Part shown: positions 41,779-51,605 of the stretch, in pieces | Position numbering within the stretch: position 1 is the first letter of the stretch | How the letters are laid out: each line of letters starts with the position of its first letter | Assembly: GCA_947564305.1 (NCBI GenBank) | Contig: CANOBT010000011.1 | Location: 1 to 64,000 of the forward strand | DNA: 64,000 bases | Reading direction: 5' to 3' | From: an uncultured Lachnospiraceae bacterium | GTDB lineage: Bacteria > Bacillota_A > Clostridia > Lachnospirales > Lachnospiraceae | Position numbers and translations under genes: made by a program | Notes under the pieces: model-generated | Database searches by the model: none | The model's input: the letters and a program-made list of their open reading frames with translations, nothing else | What the model was told of the DNA's origin: nothing

Positions 41779-42384
41779 TTACATTACTTGAACAGCAATG
41801 TCAAATTTATCTTTCTGATATTCAAAAGGCTTATAACTTGTTTCGCTATTTTGGGATTTGTAGATGCTTTCTAAAGTTGGAGAGAATTCCGTGTAATTGG
41901 ATCTCCAGTAGCCGAATGCAATATTCCCCTCTGAGTCGATAGCATATATTGTTTTCTTGTCCGGCGAAACTCTATACTTGTACTTGAAAGAATAACTCTC
42001 TATTGCTTCCAGCGGTTTCATTCCTTCATAGTAATCCTGAAACGCTTCAAACCCTCGATCTCTTAAAGCAATATATTCTTCCCACATTAAAATCTCATCC
42101 ATATCTACTGACGGAATGACATCCATACGTTTGAAATCATATCTCGAAATATCCACAAAGACGGTGAGGCCTTTGCATTCATCGCAATACCAGCAGTCTA
42201 AATCTTCTCCTGGTACATCATCAACGCAATCATATAGTTTCCAATACTCACTATTGTCATCCATTATACAATCTGGATGTTCCTCAGCGAACTTCCTAAA
42301 GAAGCCAATACGAAAAGCCCATACAACAGGTTTTCCATCTCCATTCCACATATCATGTCCAGATGGACATCCTGTATGTGCCAT
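41779..42384 (-). CDS. Hypothetical protein with two Cys clusters
   Basis: 201 residues from ATG 42384; a GTG at 42393 overlapping the previous stop is an alternative. GAGAGGTGAT precedes. MAHTGCPSGHDMWNGDGKP and CWYCDECKGLTVFVD could each supply zinc ligands. The rest is acidic and aromatic (DFKRMDVIPSVDMDEILMWE, YDFKRMD), with a C-terminal beta-rich YRVSPDKKTIYAIDSEGNIA. No known family recognised. It follows the frameshifted ATP-grasp gene and may have worked with it. Confidence 0.6.
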   Translation of the reverse strand: MAHTGCPSGHDMWNGDGKPVVWAFRIGFFRKFAEEHPDCIMDDNSEYWKLYDCVDDVPGEDLDCWYCDECKGLTVFVDISRYDFKRMDVIPSVDMDEILMWEEYIALRDRGFEAFQDYYEGMKPLEAIESYSFKYKYRVSPDKKTIYAIDSEGNIAFGYWRSNYTEFSPTLESIYKSQNSETSYKPFEYQKDKFDIAVQVM

Positions 42385-42389
42385 GCATA

Positions 42390-43587
42390 TCACCTCTCAA
42401 TCTCTACCCACCAACCACGACCATCTCTATAGCCGTATTTCTTCATGAATTCTTCAAGTTGTTTTATGGTACCTGCGTTTGGCTGGCGTTCTGCAAGAAG
42501 CCCTTCTTCCTTTGCCGTAGCCATCACCCTATCGGATAAAGAGTCCATCATATCGCCCCAGGCATCAACAACAGCTTTTACTTCTTTATACTCATCAGTA
42601 TCTTCCTCATAATCGTAAAGATCATCCTCAATATACCAGAACTTGTTATGTGCCTGAACATAGGCATCCACCAGCTCCTGAGTCGTACTGATTTTCTGAA
42701 TGACAGCTTTCATCTCATCCACCGACATATCAGGCACAGGATCTCCTCCCATAATTACAGTTCCCTCTAGAAATGCATCTTCTACTGATAGCCAGGTTCT
42801 ATTTTGTGCCGCCTCTACAGTATTCTTCCATAATGGCAATGGATTAACACCAACAAATCCACTTTCTTGGGCATCATCGACTTCTATTACAATCCATTCT
42901 CCTGCAGCTGTCTTTGCTAAATCAACAGCGATAAAACACGTAGCAACTCTATGTGCAGTCCATTCACTCAGTTCAATAGCCACCTTTTCATCCTCAGGGT
43001 TCATAGGCAACACATTTACCCTCAAAGCAAAAGAATCTGAACTCGTAGCTTATCGGAACCATTTCAGGATATGATGTATCATCTATGGTCTGCAGCTTCA
43101 CATACTCTCTTACGGCCACCTTTTGCCAAGAGAGTATGCTGTCATCTTTCCATGTTCTTCTAAGCTGCTCATACACATCAGCGTTCTCAATAATACATTG
43201 TGATTTATTGTGCCTGTTAGTTTGACGGTTTCCTTTGATAAATACCGGAAACGAAAAGTCTTTTAACAGTTCATTCACATCCGGGAGTTCATCATATATT
43301 TTTGTAAATGGCGTTTTGTCTTTTATCGCCGGATACCATTTTTCTATTGTACTGCAACGGAGATGTTCAGCATTATGAACCAATAACTTCATCCCCATGC
43401 TTTCAATCATTTCTTCCAGACCTTCATAGTCTTCTACTGCTCCAATATGCAGAAGTACAGGTGAATCAATTTCAGCAACCACCGATCTGCACTCAAAATG
43501 GTTTCTGAAATCAAAATCATAGACATCGTTACCTGTCCTTTTCTTCAGTATAGCTATATCTCCGATCTGTATGAAATCATCACATAC
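42390..43587 (-). pseudogene. ATP-grasp (R2K-like) protein, frameshifted
   Basis: Two overlapping frames encode one protein. The upstream part (to 42994) has FIQIGDIAILKKRTGNDVYD, TPFTKIYDELPDV, FPVFIKGNRQTNRHNKSQC (ATP-binding Lys) and VPISYEFRFFCFEGKCVAYE; the downstream part resumes with EDEKVAIELSEWTAHRVATC, FIAVDLAKTAAGEWIVIEVD and the metal-site DDAQESGFVGVNP. Together they give the ATP-grasp fold of the R2K clade, which joins a carboxylate and an amine. The frame changes near 43000-43025, and no in-frame ATG exists at the front, only GTA after a stop. Function lost unless recoding occurs. Confidence 0.75.
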
Positions 43588-43604
43588 TTATCTTAATTCC
43601 ATAT

Positions 43605-44249
43605 TTACTCTTCTTCATCGTCATCATCATGCAGCCAATCAGGTTCTTTGACGGTATGAGAAAGCGAATAATAATCAAATACTTCTGGCTCTACACCCAG
43701 AACATCTTTTATCCACTCAACTGATTTTGCAACATCTTCCTTCGTACTGAATCCTGGAATATTCGGTATTCTTATATGTAATCTATCAGCCAGAACAGCA
43801 TCTTTAATTCTGAAAAGATTCTGCATAACCTTTTCATTATTTACCCCGGTGTATTCTTCGTAGATAAATCTGTCCATATCCTTGATATCAATGATCCATT
43901 CATCAATATCTTCCAGGAGTGGTTCCACGCATCTCCACGGTACGTTCAGAGAAGTCTCAATTCTCTTAGCCCATCTGGAATCCATCAGCTGGCATAATTC
44001 ATGAATAAATACTGATTGAAGCAATGGCTCTCCACCACCAAACACTACACCACCGCCTGTCATCAGATAGTAGATTTCATCCTTCTTAAGAACTTCCAGT
44101 AACTCTTCTGGCTTATATGCTGCTCTTGGAGTCTGTGAAAGAAAATCTTTGCCCTCATGACAGGAATTATTTATGCAGTACTTACCCTCATACTCAGCAA
44201 TCTCTGTTTCAACACCTGCAATCTCAGCATTAATCCTATCCCTCTTCAC
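43605..44249 (-). pseudogene. Radical SAM activase-like protein lacking its iron-sulfur motif
   Basis: 214 residues from a GTG. GGGVVFGGGEPLLQSVF is the SAM-binding GGE motif of glycyl-radical-enzyme activases; RIETSLNVPWRCVEPLLEDI, WIIDIKDMDRFIYEEYTGV and LHIRIPNIPGFS follow in the correct order. The CxxxCxxC cluster motif that should come 30-60 residues earlier is not in frame: upstream the DNA belongs to a lipoprotein gene. So the N-terminus has been replaced by recombination near 44260-44290. The C-terminus ends in a DDDDEEE tail. Inactive as it stands. Confidence 0.72.
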
Positions 44250-44437
44250 AAGAAAATCATCCTTTGAGCGGCCACAGCTTCGATATTTCCAGATAAATCT
44301 GCATTTTCTTCTGTCTTATCTGTCGTTTCTGTTTCTTTTTCCGGTGTATTTTTTACATCAGATTCATCCTTAGTACCGCAGGCGCTTATGCCAACGATTA
44401 CCAGCGCACTCAGTATGATAAGCAATAATCGTTTCAT
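44246..44437 (-). pseudogene. Truncated lipoprotein
   Basis: MKRLLLIILSALVIVGISAC is a lipoprotein signal with lipobox VGISAC, followed by an acidic Thr/Glu linker (KDESDVKNTPEKETETTDK). After GNIEAVA the frame runs into radical SAM DNA (AQRMIFL) and stops. Only the export signal and linker are left. The related sequence at 44830-45189 has a similar plan. Confidence 0.65.
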
Positions 44438-44489
44438 GTCTTTTTCTCCGTAAATTTATTCTAAATTCTAATGCCTCGCTGCTCAAATA

Positions 44490-44846
44490 TTACTCGAATG
44501 TAACATTTTGAATTATAACTTCATTCCAATTTGCCGCATCCACCATTAATGGATCTAAACTAATTGATTCACTCCAATTTGCTATGTCATCATACAAACA
44601 ATCCATCAATTCCGCAGTTTGCTGATCTATATAAAACATTTCCGGCTCTATATTTGAGCCATCATCCTCTCCGCCCATTAATTGAATTGCTTTTTGTACA
44701 AGATGTTTCGAAAGATAACCCCAGGGTTTTGATTCCCCCTTACCACCTATATTTTCCGGCCATATAAAATCCTTTGGCGTTATATTATATTTGGTAATAT
44801 ATGTCTCACGAACAGATTGCTCTACCATATTATATAATTGCTGCAT
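44490..44846 (-). CDS. Hypothetical acidic protein
   Basis: 118 residues from ATG 44846, five bases after GGAGG. Acidic, Trp-rich: MVEQSVRETYITKYNITPKD, FIWPENIGGKGESKPWGYL, EPEMFYIDQQTAELMDCLYD and DIANWSESISLDPLMVDAAN. No signal peptide or known domain. It overlaps the end of the upstream lipoprotein frame by 17 bp. Position among lipoprotein genes suggests an immunity- or adaptor-like small protein, but that is a guess. Confidence 0.5.
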   Translation of the reverse strand: MQQLYNMVEQSVRETYITKYNITPKDFIWPENIGGKGESKPWGYLSKHLVQKAIQLMGGEDDGSNIEPEMFYIDQQTAELMDCLYDDIANWSESISLDPLMVDAANWNEVIIQNVTFE

Positions 44847-45189
44847 CACATCCTCCCCCCAGTAATTCTACCGCATCTTTATGTTCATTAGGATCCATTC
44901 CTAATACCTCTTCACTATATCGCATTATTTCTTCCCGCTCAGCCTGCGCTGCCTTCTGCTCTTCTGTCATTTCGACATTCTCTTCTTATACCTCCTGTAC
45001 ATCAGGCTCCTCTGCCTCAGGTTCTTCTTCCTGTATCTCAGGCTCCTCTGTTTGTTCTTTTGACATCTCAGTCTTCGTTTCTTCCGTTTCGGCCGGATTC
45101 TCCTTTTTGTTTCCACATGCTGCCGTCATTACAATGACCATTGCTGTTACCATAACAATACTTAAAAATCGTTTCATACTATTCTTCAT
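44830..45189 (-). pseudogene. Lipoprotein gene with an in-frame stop
   Basis: Starts MKNSMKRFLSIVMVTAMVIV with lipobox MTAACG and a Glu-rich linker ending PDVQEV. A TAA at 44986-44988 interrupts it; the same frame then goes on EENVEMTEEQKAAQAEREEI to LGGGCDAAII and a stop at 44830. One base change (GAA to TAA) explains the break. A 67-residue truncated lipoprotein is all that can be made. Confidence 0.6.
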
Positions 45190-45344
45190 CTTGTCGCCTC
45201 GTTTCCGATAAATAAAAATAATCACTTCATGAATCACAGGTTTCCTTGTTGCCATATGTCTCACATTCTGTTTACTAGTCCGCTGGAACAATCACGAAAT
45301 CTATTGCTCATAAGCAACAAATGTATTTATCCCCCCTCAATCTA

Positions 45345-45582
45345 AGCAACCCGATATACAGGCACAAAAACACCAGCATCCCAAAGGCAGAGTAAAACAT
45401 TGTATTCATCCGTGCCTTCGTATTCCACGCAAAAGCCGATTTCCGAAAATCCCTGCATGAAATACCAGATCCGTCAGCATCTGATGGATGACTCCGATGC
45501 CGGACGCAGAGCAACGCCTCCCAACCGGATTTCTTTTTCTTCCTTCAACACCTGCTCCACATACGCAAATATTCCTTTATAT
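45345..45582 (-). pseudogene. ABC permease remnant with 148-bp deletion
   Basis: About 90 percent identical to 59517-59901. The copies run together through TKARMNTMFYSAFGM and the adjacent soluble part, but 148 bp are missing here. The joint falls at CTCCGAT, a 7-bp sequence found at both ends of the missing piece in the other copy. The loss shifts the frame. Confidence 0.85.
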
Positions 45583-45786
45583 TAAATGGATATAAATTAA
45601 ACTGTAACAATTGAGCTTAGGTATGCTATAAAGAGATGAAAAATGATGGAGAAGCCTAATTATGTGACAAACTTTATACGACCTGTTAATACGGAAATCA
45701 ATTATATCGACGGACACAGACTTCTAAGGCAGCTAAAGCCATCTGTATAGCATATCTAATATCGTTTAAGTGGAACTCCCAAAAAG

Positions 45787-45819
45787 AACGGCGGCAGGGC
45801 TTTTCCCTACGCCACCGTT
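45787..45819. terminator. Hairpin between remnants and the sulfatase locus
   Basis: AACGGCGGCAGGG and CCCTACGCCACCGTT form a long stem with two small bulges and a TTTT-containing loop, with T runs after it. It could stop transcripts from the sulfatase operon, whose last gene ends at 46024. Confidence 0.55.
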
Positions 45820-46023
45820 TTACTATGCATATATGTTTTCTTTCCCACGATCTCCACCGCACAGACATTATGCCTTTGGTAAGTGACAAAAAATTGAACC
45901 TCTTTGGAGAAAACTTATCCGAAAAATACTCTGAAAGCACTACAAATTCTCTGTTTCTATCACTAATGCATTTCACCATTAATTGTTTTTTCTCCCTACA
46001 TGCCTGATTCATCCACTTTTCTT

Positions 46024-47151
46024 TTAAACAGAACCAGTCAGCAACCGTCTCCCCAATTTCTCAATTTCAGCATAACACTCACTAAAAAAAAGCTTATAGG
46101 CTTTGCAAAAATAATTCTCGTAAGTCCTGGTTACAGGATTAAAATCTCGATTTCTCTGACATCCTCCACGGCATAGCCGGTAAAATCTGCATTGGCTGCA
46201 TGCATCAGCAATCCTTTGAGAGCGTTCAATAAAACCAATCTCTTTTCTTCTCGCATCAATTTCATCTAATTTATTTTCGTTGAAATTCCCTAAGCAGTAC
46301 TCATCCAGCATATAGAAATCACATGGATATACACTTCCATCAGCTTCAACCACATTTTGGATACTACAAACTCCACGCTGTTCACAGGACTCTGCTATAT
46401 ATCCCGCAGACGCCCCCACCCAGTTTTCAAATTGACGGATATATGGTTGTTTTCCTTCTTTTAGATCCCGAATCCATAAGTAAAATAATTCTATCAAAAA
46501 CTGCCCATAAAGTTCTGGAGTCAAGGCATGAGGTACTTTACCATGCTCCTCATCTAAAGGATCAATACATGCTATATACTGTTGATAATACCAGCCTTTC
46601 TCCTTATAAAAAGTATAAACATCAGCAATTCTTTTTGCAATTTCTGATGTAATCACTGTAAGGATATTATAATCCACCTTATACTGATCCATGAGTTCTG
46701 CTGATTGTAATATTCTCGCAAATGTGGCTCCGCCGTTTTTTCTATCATGTCGAAGACGATTATGTATTTCCGGAGTTCCATCCACAGAAAGCCCTATCAG
46801 AAAATGATTCTCTTTAAAAAAAGAACACCACTCTTCATCTATCAGATATCCATTTGTCTGAAAAGCATTATATACCTGAATATGGTGTTTATTGTATTGT
46901 TTTTGAAAGGCCACTGCTTTTTTGAAAAAATCCAGACCACGAAGCGTCGGTTCTCCTCCCTGATAAGCATAGCTAATCGCCCCTTCAGCGCGTAAAATAG
47001 TTTTTCTGATGATATTTTTTAATGTTTGCTCTGACATAAATCCATAGGATTTTTGTGTTCGTTTTTCTGCTTCATCACAGTAAAAACAATAGTCACAGGA
47101 CATATTACAAAGACTGGATGCTGGTTTCATAAGTACATTTAATGCCGGCAT
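46024..47151 (-). CDS. Anaerobic sulfatase-maturing enzyme (radical SAM/SPASM)
   Basis: 375 residues from ATG 47151 (AGGAGGAACACATT). Radical SAM motif CNMSCDYCFYC near residue 15, AYQGGEPTLRG (SAM binding), then the SPASM cysteines CEQRGVCSIQNVVEADGSVY, PCDFYMLDEYCLGN and ACSQCRFYRLCRGGCQRN. The Asp in PCDFY is the conserved catalytic base. It oxidises the active-site Cys of sulfatases to formylglycine in the cytosol. The substrate is surely the Cys-type sulfatase at 49731-51605 in the same locus. Confidence 0.95.
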   Translation of the reverse strand: MPALNVLMKPASSLCNMSCDYCFYCDEAEKRTQKSYGFMSEQTLKNIIRKTILRAEGAISYAYQGGEPTLRGLDFFKKAVAFQKQYNKHHIQVYNAFQTNGYLIDEEWCSFFKENHFLIGLSVDGTPEIHNRLRHDRKNGGATFARILQSAELMDQYKVDYNILTVITSEIAKRIADVYTFYKEKGWYYQQYIACIDPLDEEHGKVPHALTPELYGQFLIELFYLWIRDLKEGKQPYIRQFENWVGASAGYIAESCEQRGVCSIQNVVEADGSVYPCDFYMLDEYCLGNFNENKLDEIDARRKEIGFIERSQRIADACSQCRFYRLCRGGCQRNRDFNPVTRTYENYFCKAYKLFFSECYAEIEKLGRRLLTGSV

Positions 47152-47168
47152 AATGTGTTCCTCCTGAT

Positions 47169-47957
47169 TTATTTTAAATAAATAAAAATATTGTAGACAT
47201 TTATAAATATAATGATGATCATTAGACAAATAAATAATTTATCCACTGTCTTACTTGAAATTTTCTGGTTTAGAGCTCTGCCGCAAATCCCACCGGTAAT
47301 GCCGCCGACCACCATTAGAATAAGCATACTCATTCTAAAATCTGGTACGCTCTTTGTTACAACAGATGAAAAAAGACTTGCCAGCTGAGAAAAGAATATA
47401 ATATAAAGCGAATTCTCCGCAGCCGCTTTTGTTGTCATGGAGAAGAAAAAAAATAATATGACCAGATTAATCGGTCCCCCGCCAATTCCAAGAAAGGAAG
47501 ATAGAATTCCTAAAAAAAGTCCAATACAAATGCATCCCGGTATGCTTTCCACATTTTTTGTCCGTATTCTTTCTTTATTAATCGTATAGATCAAAGTACC
47601 AAATGTTATAATCAGAAGGCAGCCTGCCTGAACGGCTCCGACTTTGTTCCGATCAGAACTAAAAGCAGAAATATAAGAGAACATCCATTTACCTGCTGCT
47701 CCACCAAAAGCAGCACCAAGTGCAAGCGGCAGACCTATCCTATATTCCATATATGACTTATCACTCTTTCGGCTTTTCATAACAGAGTAAGCCGTCATAG
47801 ATAATACTGTGGAACCTGATAAAAAGCTGATCGCAGCAACATCCATAATATGAAATGCATCCAGTACAGGTTTGATAATGACGCCTCCTCCAATTCCACA
47901 TATTGCTCCAATAACCGAAGACACAAAACAAATAATGAAAAAGATAAACAACAACAT
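47169..47957 (-). CDS. TauE/SafE family exporter, probably for sulfite or sulfate
   Basis: 262 residues from ATG 47957. Eight or so hydrophobic segments: LLFIFFIICFVSSVIGAIC, GIGGGVIIKPVLDAF in the first half and GIGGGPINLVILFFF in the second are the two matching GIGGG motifs of the family. It ends 18 bp before the sulfatase maturase gene. In a sulfatase locus it most simply exports the sulfur oxyanion freed from the substrate. The ion is inference. Confidence 0.87.
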   Translation of the reverse strand: MLLFIFFIICFVSSVIGAICGIGGGVIIKPVLDAFHIMDVAAISFLSGSTVLSMTAYSVMKSRKSDKSYMEYRIGLPLALGAAFGGAAGKWMFSYISAFSSDRNKVGAVQAGCLLIITFGTLIYTINKERIRTKNVESIPGCICIGLFLGILSSFLGIGGGPINLVILFFFFSMTTKAAAENSLYIIFFSQLASLFSSVVTKSVPDFRMSMLILMVVGGITGGICGRALNQKISSKTVDKLFICLMIIIIFINVYNIFIYLK

Positions 47958-48089
47958 ATTTTTCCTCATTTCTATAAAATTTATCAAAATACAACATCAC
48001 AGTGTCTTGAAAAATTCTCAAAATTTATAGATGCCCTGCATAAATGAATTCACGCAGGACATCTATCTTAGTTATACAACATTACGTAA

Positions 48090-49667
48090 TTAACAGACAA
48101 ATTCAAAGGGAATTGCCGGAATATCTGCCTCATTATATAAGTTAACCAAATACCAGTCTGTTCTCGCAAAAGCTACCGTCACTATTTTCTGCTCACAATC
48201 GGCAAGATTCAAAATCAAACTTTTTCCTTCCGTATATGCTGTAAACATAACTTCCTTTAAATTGGGATTTTCTTTCAGTTTATCTATATTGCAGCGGTAC
48301 ATAAAAGGAACATTTCCTTCATAAATCTTTAATGCCGGAAGATGGTCTCCTTCTATATGCATCTCTTTTCCTGCATGCGCAAAAGTAATTGTAAGTATAT
48401 TCCCATTTCTTTCACATTCTATCGCATGCGGTGCGTCAGCAAGAATTTCTTCTCCGTATACATAACGCCTTGCAAGTAAAGATAAACGTATACCTACCGT
48501 TCTTTTATCTTTTGGATGAATATCATACTCTTCACCCACATCTGCTATAGAGCACATGTACGAACCTTCTACTGTCTTATCTACCTCTTCCTGACATGCG
48601 CGGATAACCGGAAATTGATTATATCCTCCTGTTATCCATTGCTTATATCCCGGAAGCTGTACGAACAAAAATGGTAATTCTTCCTGCCACAACTCACGCC
48701 AATCGCTAATCAGTGCTGTCAGCATATCCTTATATAGTACATTTGCTTCAGGAATAAGATTTTCACTTTCTCCCTGATACCAAAGAATACCACGGATTGT
48801 AAAAGGAGCTGTTTTCTTCAGCATATGCTCATAAAGACAGCCCGGAATTGTCTGTGGCTGCAGCATATCCCGCTGCATCTCCTGCCAGTTGCCAAACATA
48901 TCGCCAAACTTCTGTGACACTTCCTCCAGGCTGGGGGTACGTGGAAGGATAAACTCCTGAAAAGGCTGGTCAAATGGATGACCTTTCGCGTTCATCGGAC
49001 TTACCAGTTGTTCTTTCCAATATTGTTCCATATCTAATCCGGCTGCCTTCTCCTCATACATCTTCATCCAAATCGGTCCTGCCCTGCGTACACTTTCCGG
49101 TTTCATCCACACACTTGAAGATGTTCCTCCCCAGTTACATCCAATGATTCCCACTGGAATATCCAGTTTTTCCTCTAATGCTTTTTGGAAATAGTAACCA
49201 ACTGCACTAAAATACTGTAAATCTTCTTCACAATCCGCCTTTCTCCAAACAGCCTGGTCACTATAGTCAAACGCCTCTTCCTGTCCGTCAAAACACACTT
49301 CGGGAACATCATAGAATCGCAGCCTGGTATTGTTACAGTTTGCAAATTCCTTTTCACGGTGCTTCTCATAACGCATCCAAAATTCCATATTCGACTGTCC
49401 ACCAGCCAACCATACTTCTCCTACCGCAATGTCTTCAAATGTCAGTTTTTCCTGTTCCGTCCATACCTGCATCACCTCATCTTCGGAGGTCATAAGACTA
49501 GGCAGTTTTACTCTCCACTCACCATTTTTATCTGCTTCTGCCTGTTCCCGTCTGCCCTGTATTTCTACTGTTACTTTCTCTCCCGGAACGGCACTTCCCC
49601 ACACGGCTACCGGCTTCTCCCGCTGTAAGATCATATTGTCCTGAAATATTTTTGCTACCTTCAACAT
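48090..49667 (-). CDS. Sialate O-acetylesterase-type SGNH esterase
   Basis: 525 residues with GGAGGATAAGGCCCAAA upstream. The SASA/DUF303 fold: beta-rich front (MILQREKPVAVWGSAVPGE), nucleophile Ser in GEVWLAGGQSNMEF, oxyanion residues in GIIGCNWGGTSSS, ILWYQGESE, and late Asp-His in EYDIHPKDKRTVGIRLS. No signal peptide, so it is cytosolic and acts on imported oligosaccharide. Removes acetyl esters from a sugar; sialic acid is the family name, not proven here. Confidence 0.88.
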   Translation of the reverse strand: MLKVAKIFQDNMILQREKPVAVWGSAVPGEKVTVEIQGRREQAEADKNGEWRVKLPSLMTSEDEVMQVWTEQEKLTFEDIAVGEVWLAGGQSNMEFWMRYEKHREKEFANCNNTRLRFYDVPEVCFDGQEEAFDYSDQAVWRKADCEEDLQYFSAVGYYFQKALEEKLDIPVGIIGCNWGGTSSSVWMKPESVRRAGPIWMKMYEEKAAGLDMEQYWKEQLVSPMNAKGHPFDQPFQEFILPRTPSLEEVSQKFGDMFGNWQEMQRDMLQPQTIPGCLYEHMLKKTAPFTIRGILWYQGESENLIPEANVLYKDMLTALISDWRELWQEELPFLFVQLPGYKQWITGGYNQFPVIRACQEEVDKTVEGSYMCSIADVGEEYDIHPKDKRTVGIRLSLLARRYVYGEEILADAPHAIECERNGNILTITFAHAGKEMHIEGDHLPALKIYEGNVPFMYRCNIDKLKENPNLKEVMFTAYTEGKSLILNLADCEQKIVTVAFARTDWYLVNLYNEADIPAIPFEFVC

Positions 49668-49730
49668 TTTGGGCCTTATCCTCCTTACATATCATGTAAT
49701 TTTTCAAACATTTAAGCTTTACCCATAGTT

Positions 49731-51605
49731 TTAAAATGATCGTCCGGACATACTTACAAAATAATGAATCATATCACAATAGTCAGATGGGATTGTCAAC
49801 GGAATCGTACGAAGTACCATTTCACAGGTTATTGTCTTATTCGTTTCTTTCTGTAATGCATCTTTTATTTTAGCGGCCGCGGATTCTTTGTCCTTCTTTT
49901 TCACAAATCTCATAAGCGCTTTATATGCGTTTACTGCGGCTCGTTCCCAGACATATTCCGGTAAGATATCAGGTATCAATTGTGTTTCACTGCATTTATG
50001 CAATACCTCTATGTCTTTTTCTGTCATAACCTCATCTACTTTTAGCCCAAGACGCTCATATTGCTCCAAAGGCGCGTCATTTTCCCGCATAGCGCGTATC
50101 ATTAGGTTCGCAAGTTTTGCCTCCACTTTCAGATCCTGTAGTTCCCTTTCCTGAAGCGGATCTGATTCCATATCAAAAAGCTTATCCCCGAAGTTTGCTG
50201 CATTTGTCAGACTATTATTATCAAGATTTCCTACTGCAGCCTTCTCTTCGGTTTCTCCCATTAACTTATCTCCAAAATCATCCGACAGAACGCCATTATA
50301 TTTCGGTATCTTCAATAATGGACTTTCTTTGGTAAATGAAAATCCCTTACTCAATTGACTCTGGCTAATTTCCGATATAGAAAACCTTCCCCGCATATGC
50401 GTAGGCATCAGAGTGTATTCATATAAAGGTTCATTCTTGTCATTCACCGGTGCCTTCATATATACATAACGTCCATCAAATATGTTGACATGTCCTCCAT
50501 GTACACCAAACAAAGCATAATCCCTTATCGGCTGATCCTCTTCTATAATTTTACGAACCGGCCTTCCCTGCATATCTTTCGGGAGTGAAATTTGAAAAAA
50601 TTCCATTAAGGATGCTGGCAGGTCGATCGTCTGAACGATTTCTTCCCTTTTCTGTCCATCCATCTGTGAAAAGCGCGGATCATGTATAAATAGCGGAATA
50701 TGTACCAGTTCATCATACCAGGGCATACAGCCTTTACTCCACCATCCATGCTCTCCAAGCAAGTAACCATGATCTGTATTTACGATCAACATGGTATCTT
50801 CCCACATTTCATATCTATCCATGCAGTCCAGAATCTTACCAAGATATGTATCACACATTGTCAGCAACGCCGCGTATTCATTTTTCACATGCTCACAGGT
50901 CGACGCGTCTTCTGTCACATGATGATATGGCGGCCAGTCAAACTCTTCTCCGGTATAATTATCCGCGTATTTTTGCCGATATGACTCCGGCGCGTAAAAT
51001 GGTTCATGAGGATCAAAGCATTCTATCTGCAAAAACCAACTGTCCTCCTGATGATTCGCATCCAAAAATTCCAATCCACATTCCATAACCTTAGCGATCG
51101 GAGTATCTGCTTCCGCCTTTATATACTTACGGTTTACCTTGTCCTGGAGGTGCATTTTTTTAGTAACCGGAAAATACCTGGCATCTTTATTCTGTACGCT
51201 TGTATTATTCCGCATTAGATTCAGTTGTACTTTCCAGGGATCTCCTTCCTGTCCACGTACATTTTCCCATGAACTGTAGCGGGTATGGTAAGTAGCTCCA
51301 CCGTCTTCCCAATAATGTGTGTGATCACTGATCAAATGTGTATAAATTCCTTTTTCCTTCAAAATCTCGGGCATAGAATCATCATAAGGTTCCACCGGCC
51401 CCCAGCTTCTATGTAAAAAGTTATATCTGCCTGTGTGCAGTTCCCGTCGTGCCGGCATACAAGGCAGACTGCCTGCATAGCAGTTTTCAAATTGTACACA
51501 TTTCTTAGATAATCTTTGAAAATTTGGTGTCAATGTCCAGTCACAGCCATACGGACTTAGCATCTTTCTATTCAAAGAATCAAACATTACCATAATCGCT
51601 TTCAC
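49731..51605 (-). CDS. Formylglycine-dependent sulfatase
   Basis: 624 residues, starting at a GTG that overlaps the symporter stop (TAGTG); GGAGGGG lies upstream. N-terminal MVMFDSLNRKMLSPYGCDWT supplies a metal-site Asp; the modification motif is Cys-type, LPCMPARRELHTGRYNF (C-x-P-x-R), which needs the maturase at 46024-47151. NTDHGYLLGEHGWWSKG gives Asp-His metal ligands. There is no signal peptide: it acts in the cytosol. It would remove sulfate from an imported sugar. The C-terminal 150 residues are extra and helical. Confidence 0.93.
   Translation of the reverse strand: MKAIMVMFDSLNRKMLSPYGCDWTLTPNFQRLSKKCVQFENCYAGSLPCMPARRELHTGRYNFLHRSWGPVEPYDDSMPEILKEKGIYTHLISDHTHYWEDGGATYHTRYSSWENVRGQEGDPWKVQLNLMRNNTSVQNKDARYFPVTKKMHLQDKVNRKYIKAEADTPIAKVMECGLEFLDANHQEDSWFLQIECFDPHEPFYAPESYRQKYADNYTGEEFDWPPYHHVTEDASTCEHVKNEYAALLTMCDTYLGKILDCMDRYEMWEDTMLIVNTDHGYLLGEHGWWSKGCMPWYDELVHIPLFIHDPRFSQMDGQKREEIVQTIDLPASLMEFFQISLPKDMQGRPVRKIIEEDQPIRDYALFGVHGGHVNIFDGRYVYMKAPVNDKNEPLYEYTLMPTHMRGRFSISEISQSQLSKGFSFTKESPLLKIPKYNGVLSDDFGDKLMGETEEKAAVGNLDNNSLTNAANFGDKLFDMESDPLQERELQDLKVEAKLANLMIRAMRENDAPLEQYERLGLKVDEVMTEKDIEVLHKCSETQLIPDILPEYVWERAAVNAYKALMRFVKKKDKESAAAKIKDALQKETNKTITCEMVLRTIPLTIPSDYCDMIHYFVSMSGRSF

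Larger units (their letters stand above)
45190..46023. other. Gene-poor stretch with remnants
   Basis: 834 bp without an intact gene. It holds the ABC permease remnant (45345-45582) and a hairpin at 45787-45819. The open frame across 45698-46012 has no ribosome site or recognisable domain, so I do not call it. Other parts show nothing I can name. Confidence 0.5.

Noticed and set aside
45698..46012. A 104-codon minus-strand frame
   Set aside because: No ribosome site or family signal; it runs through a likely terminator hairpin.
49731..51605. Sulfatase as a secreted enzyme
   Set aside because: The N-terminus begins directly with the metal-binding strand and has no signal peptide.
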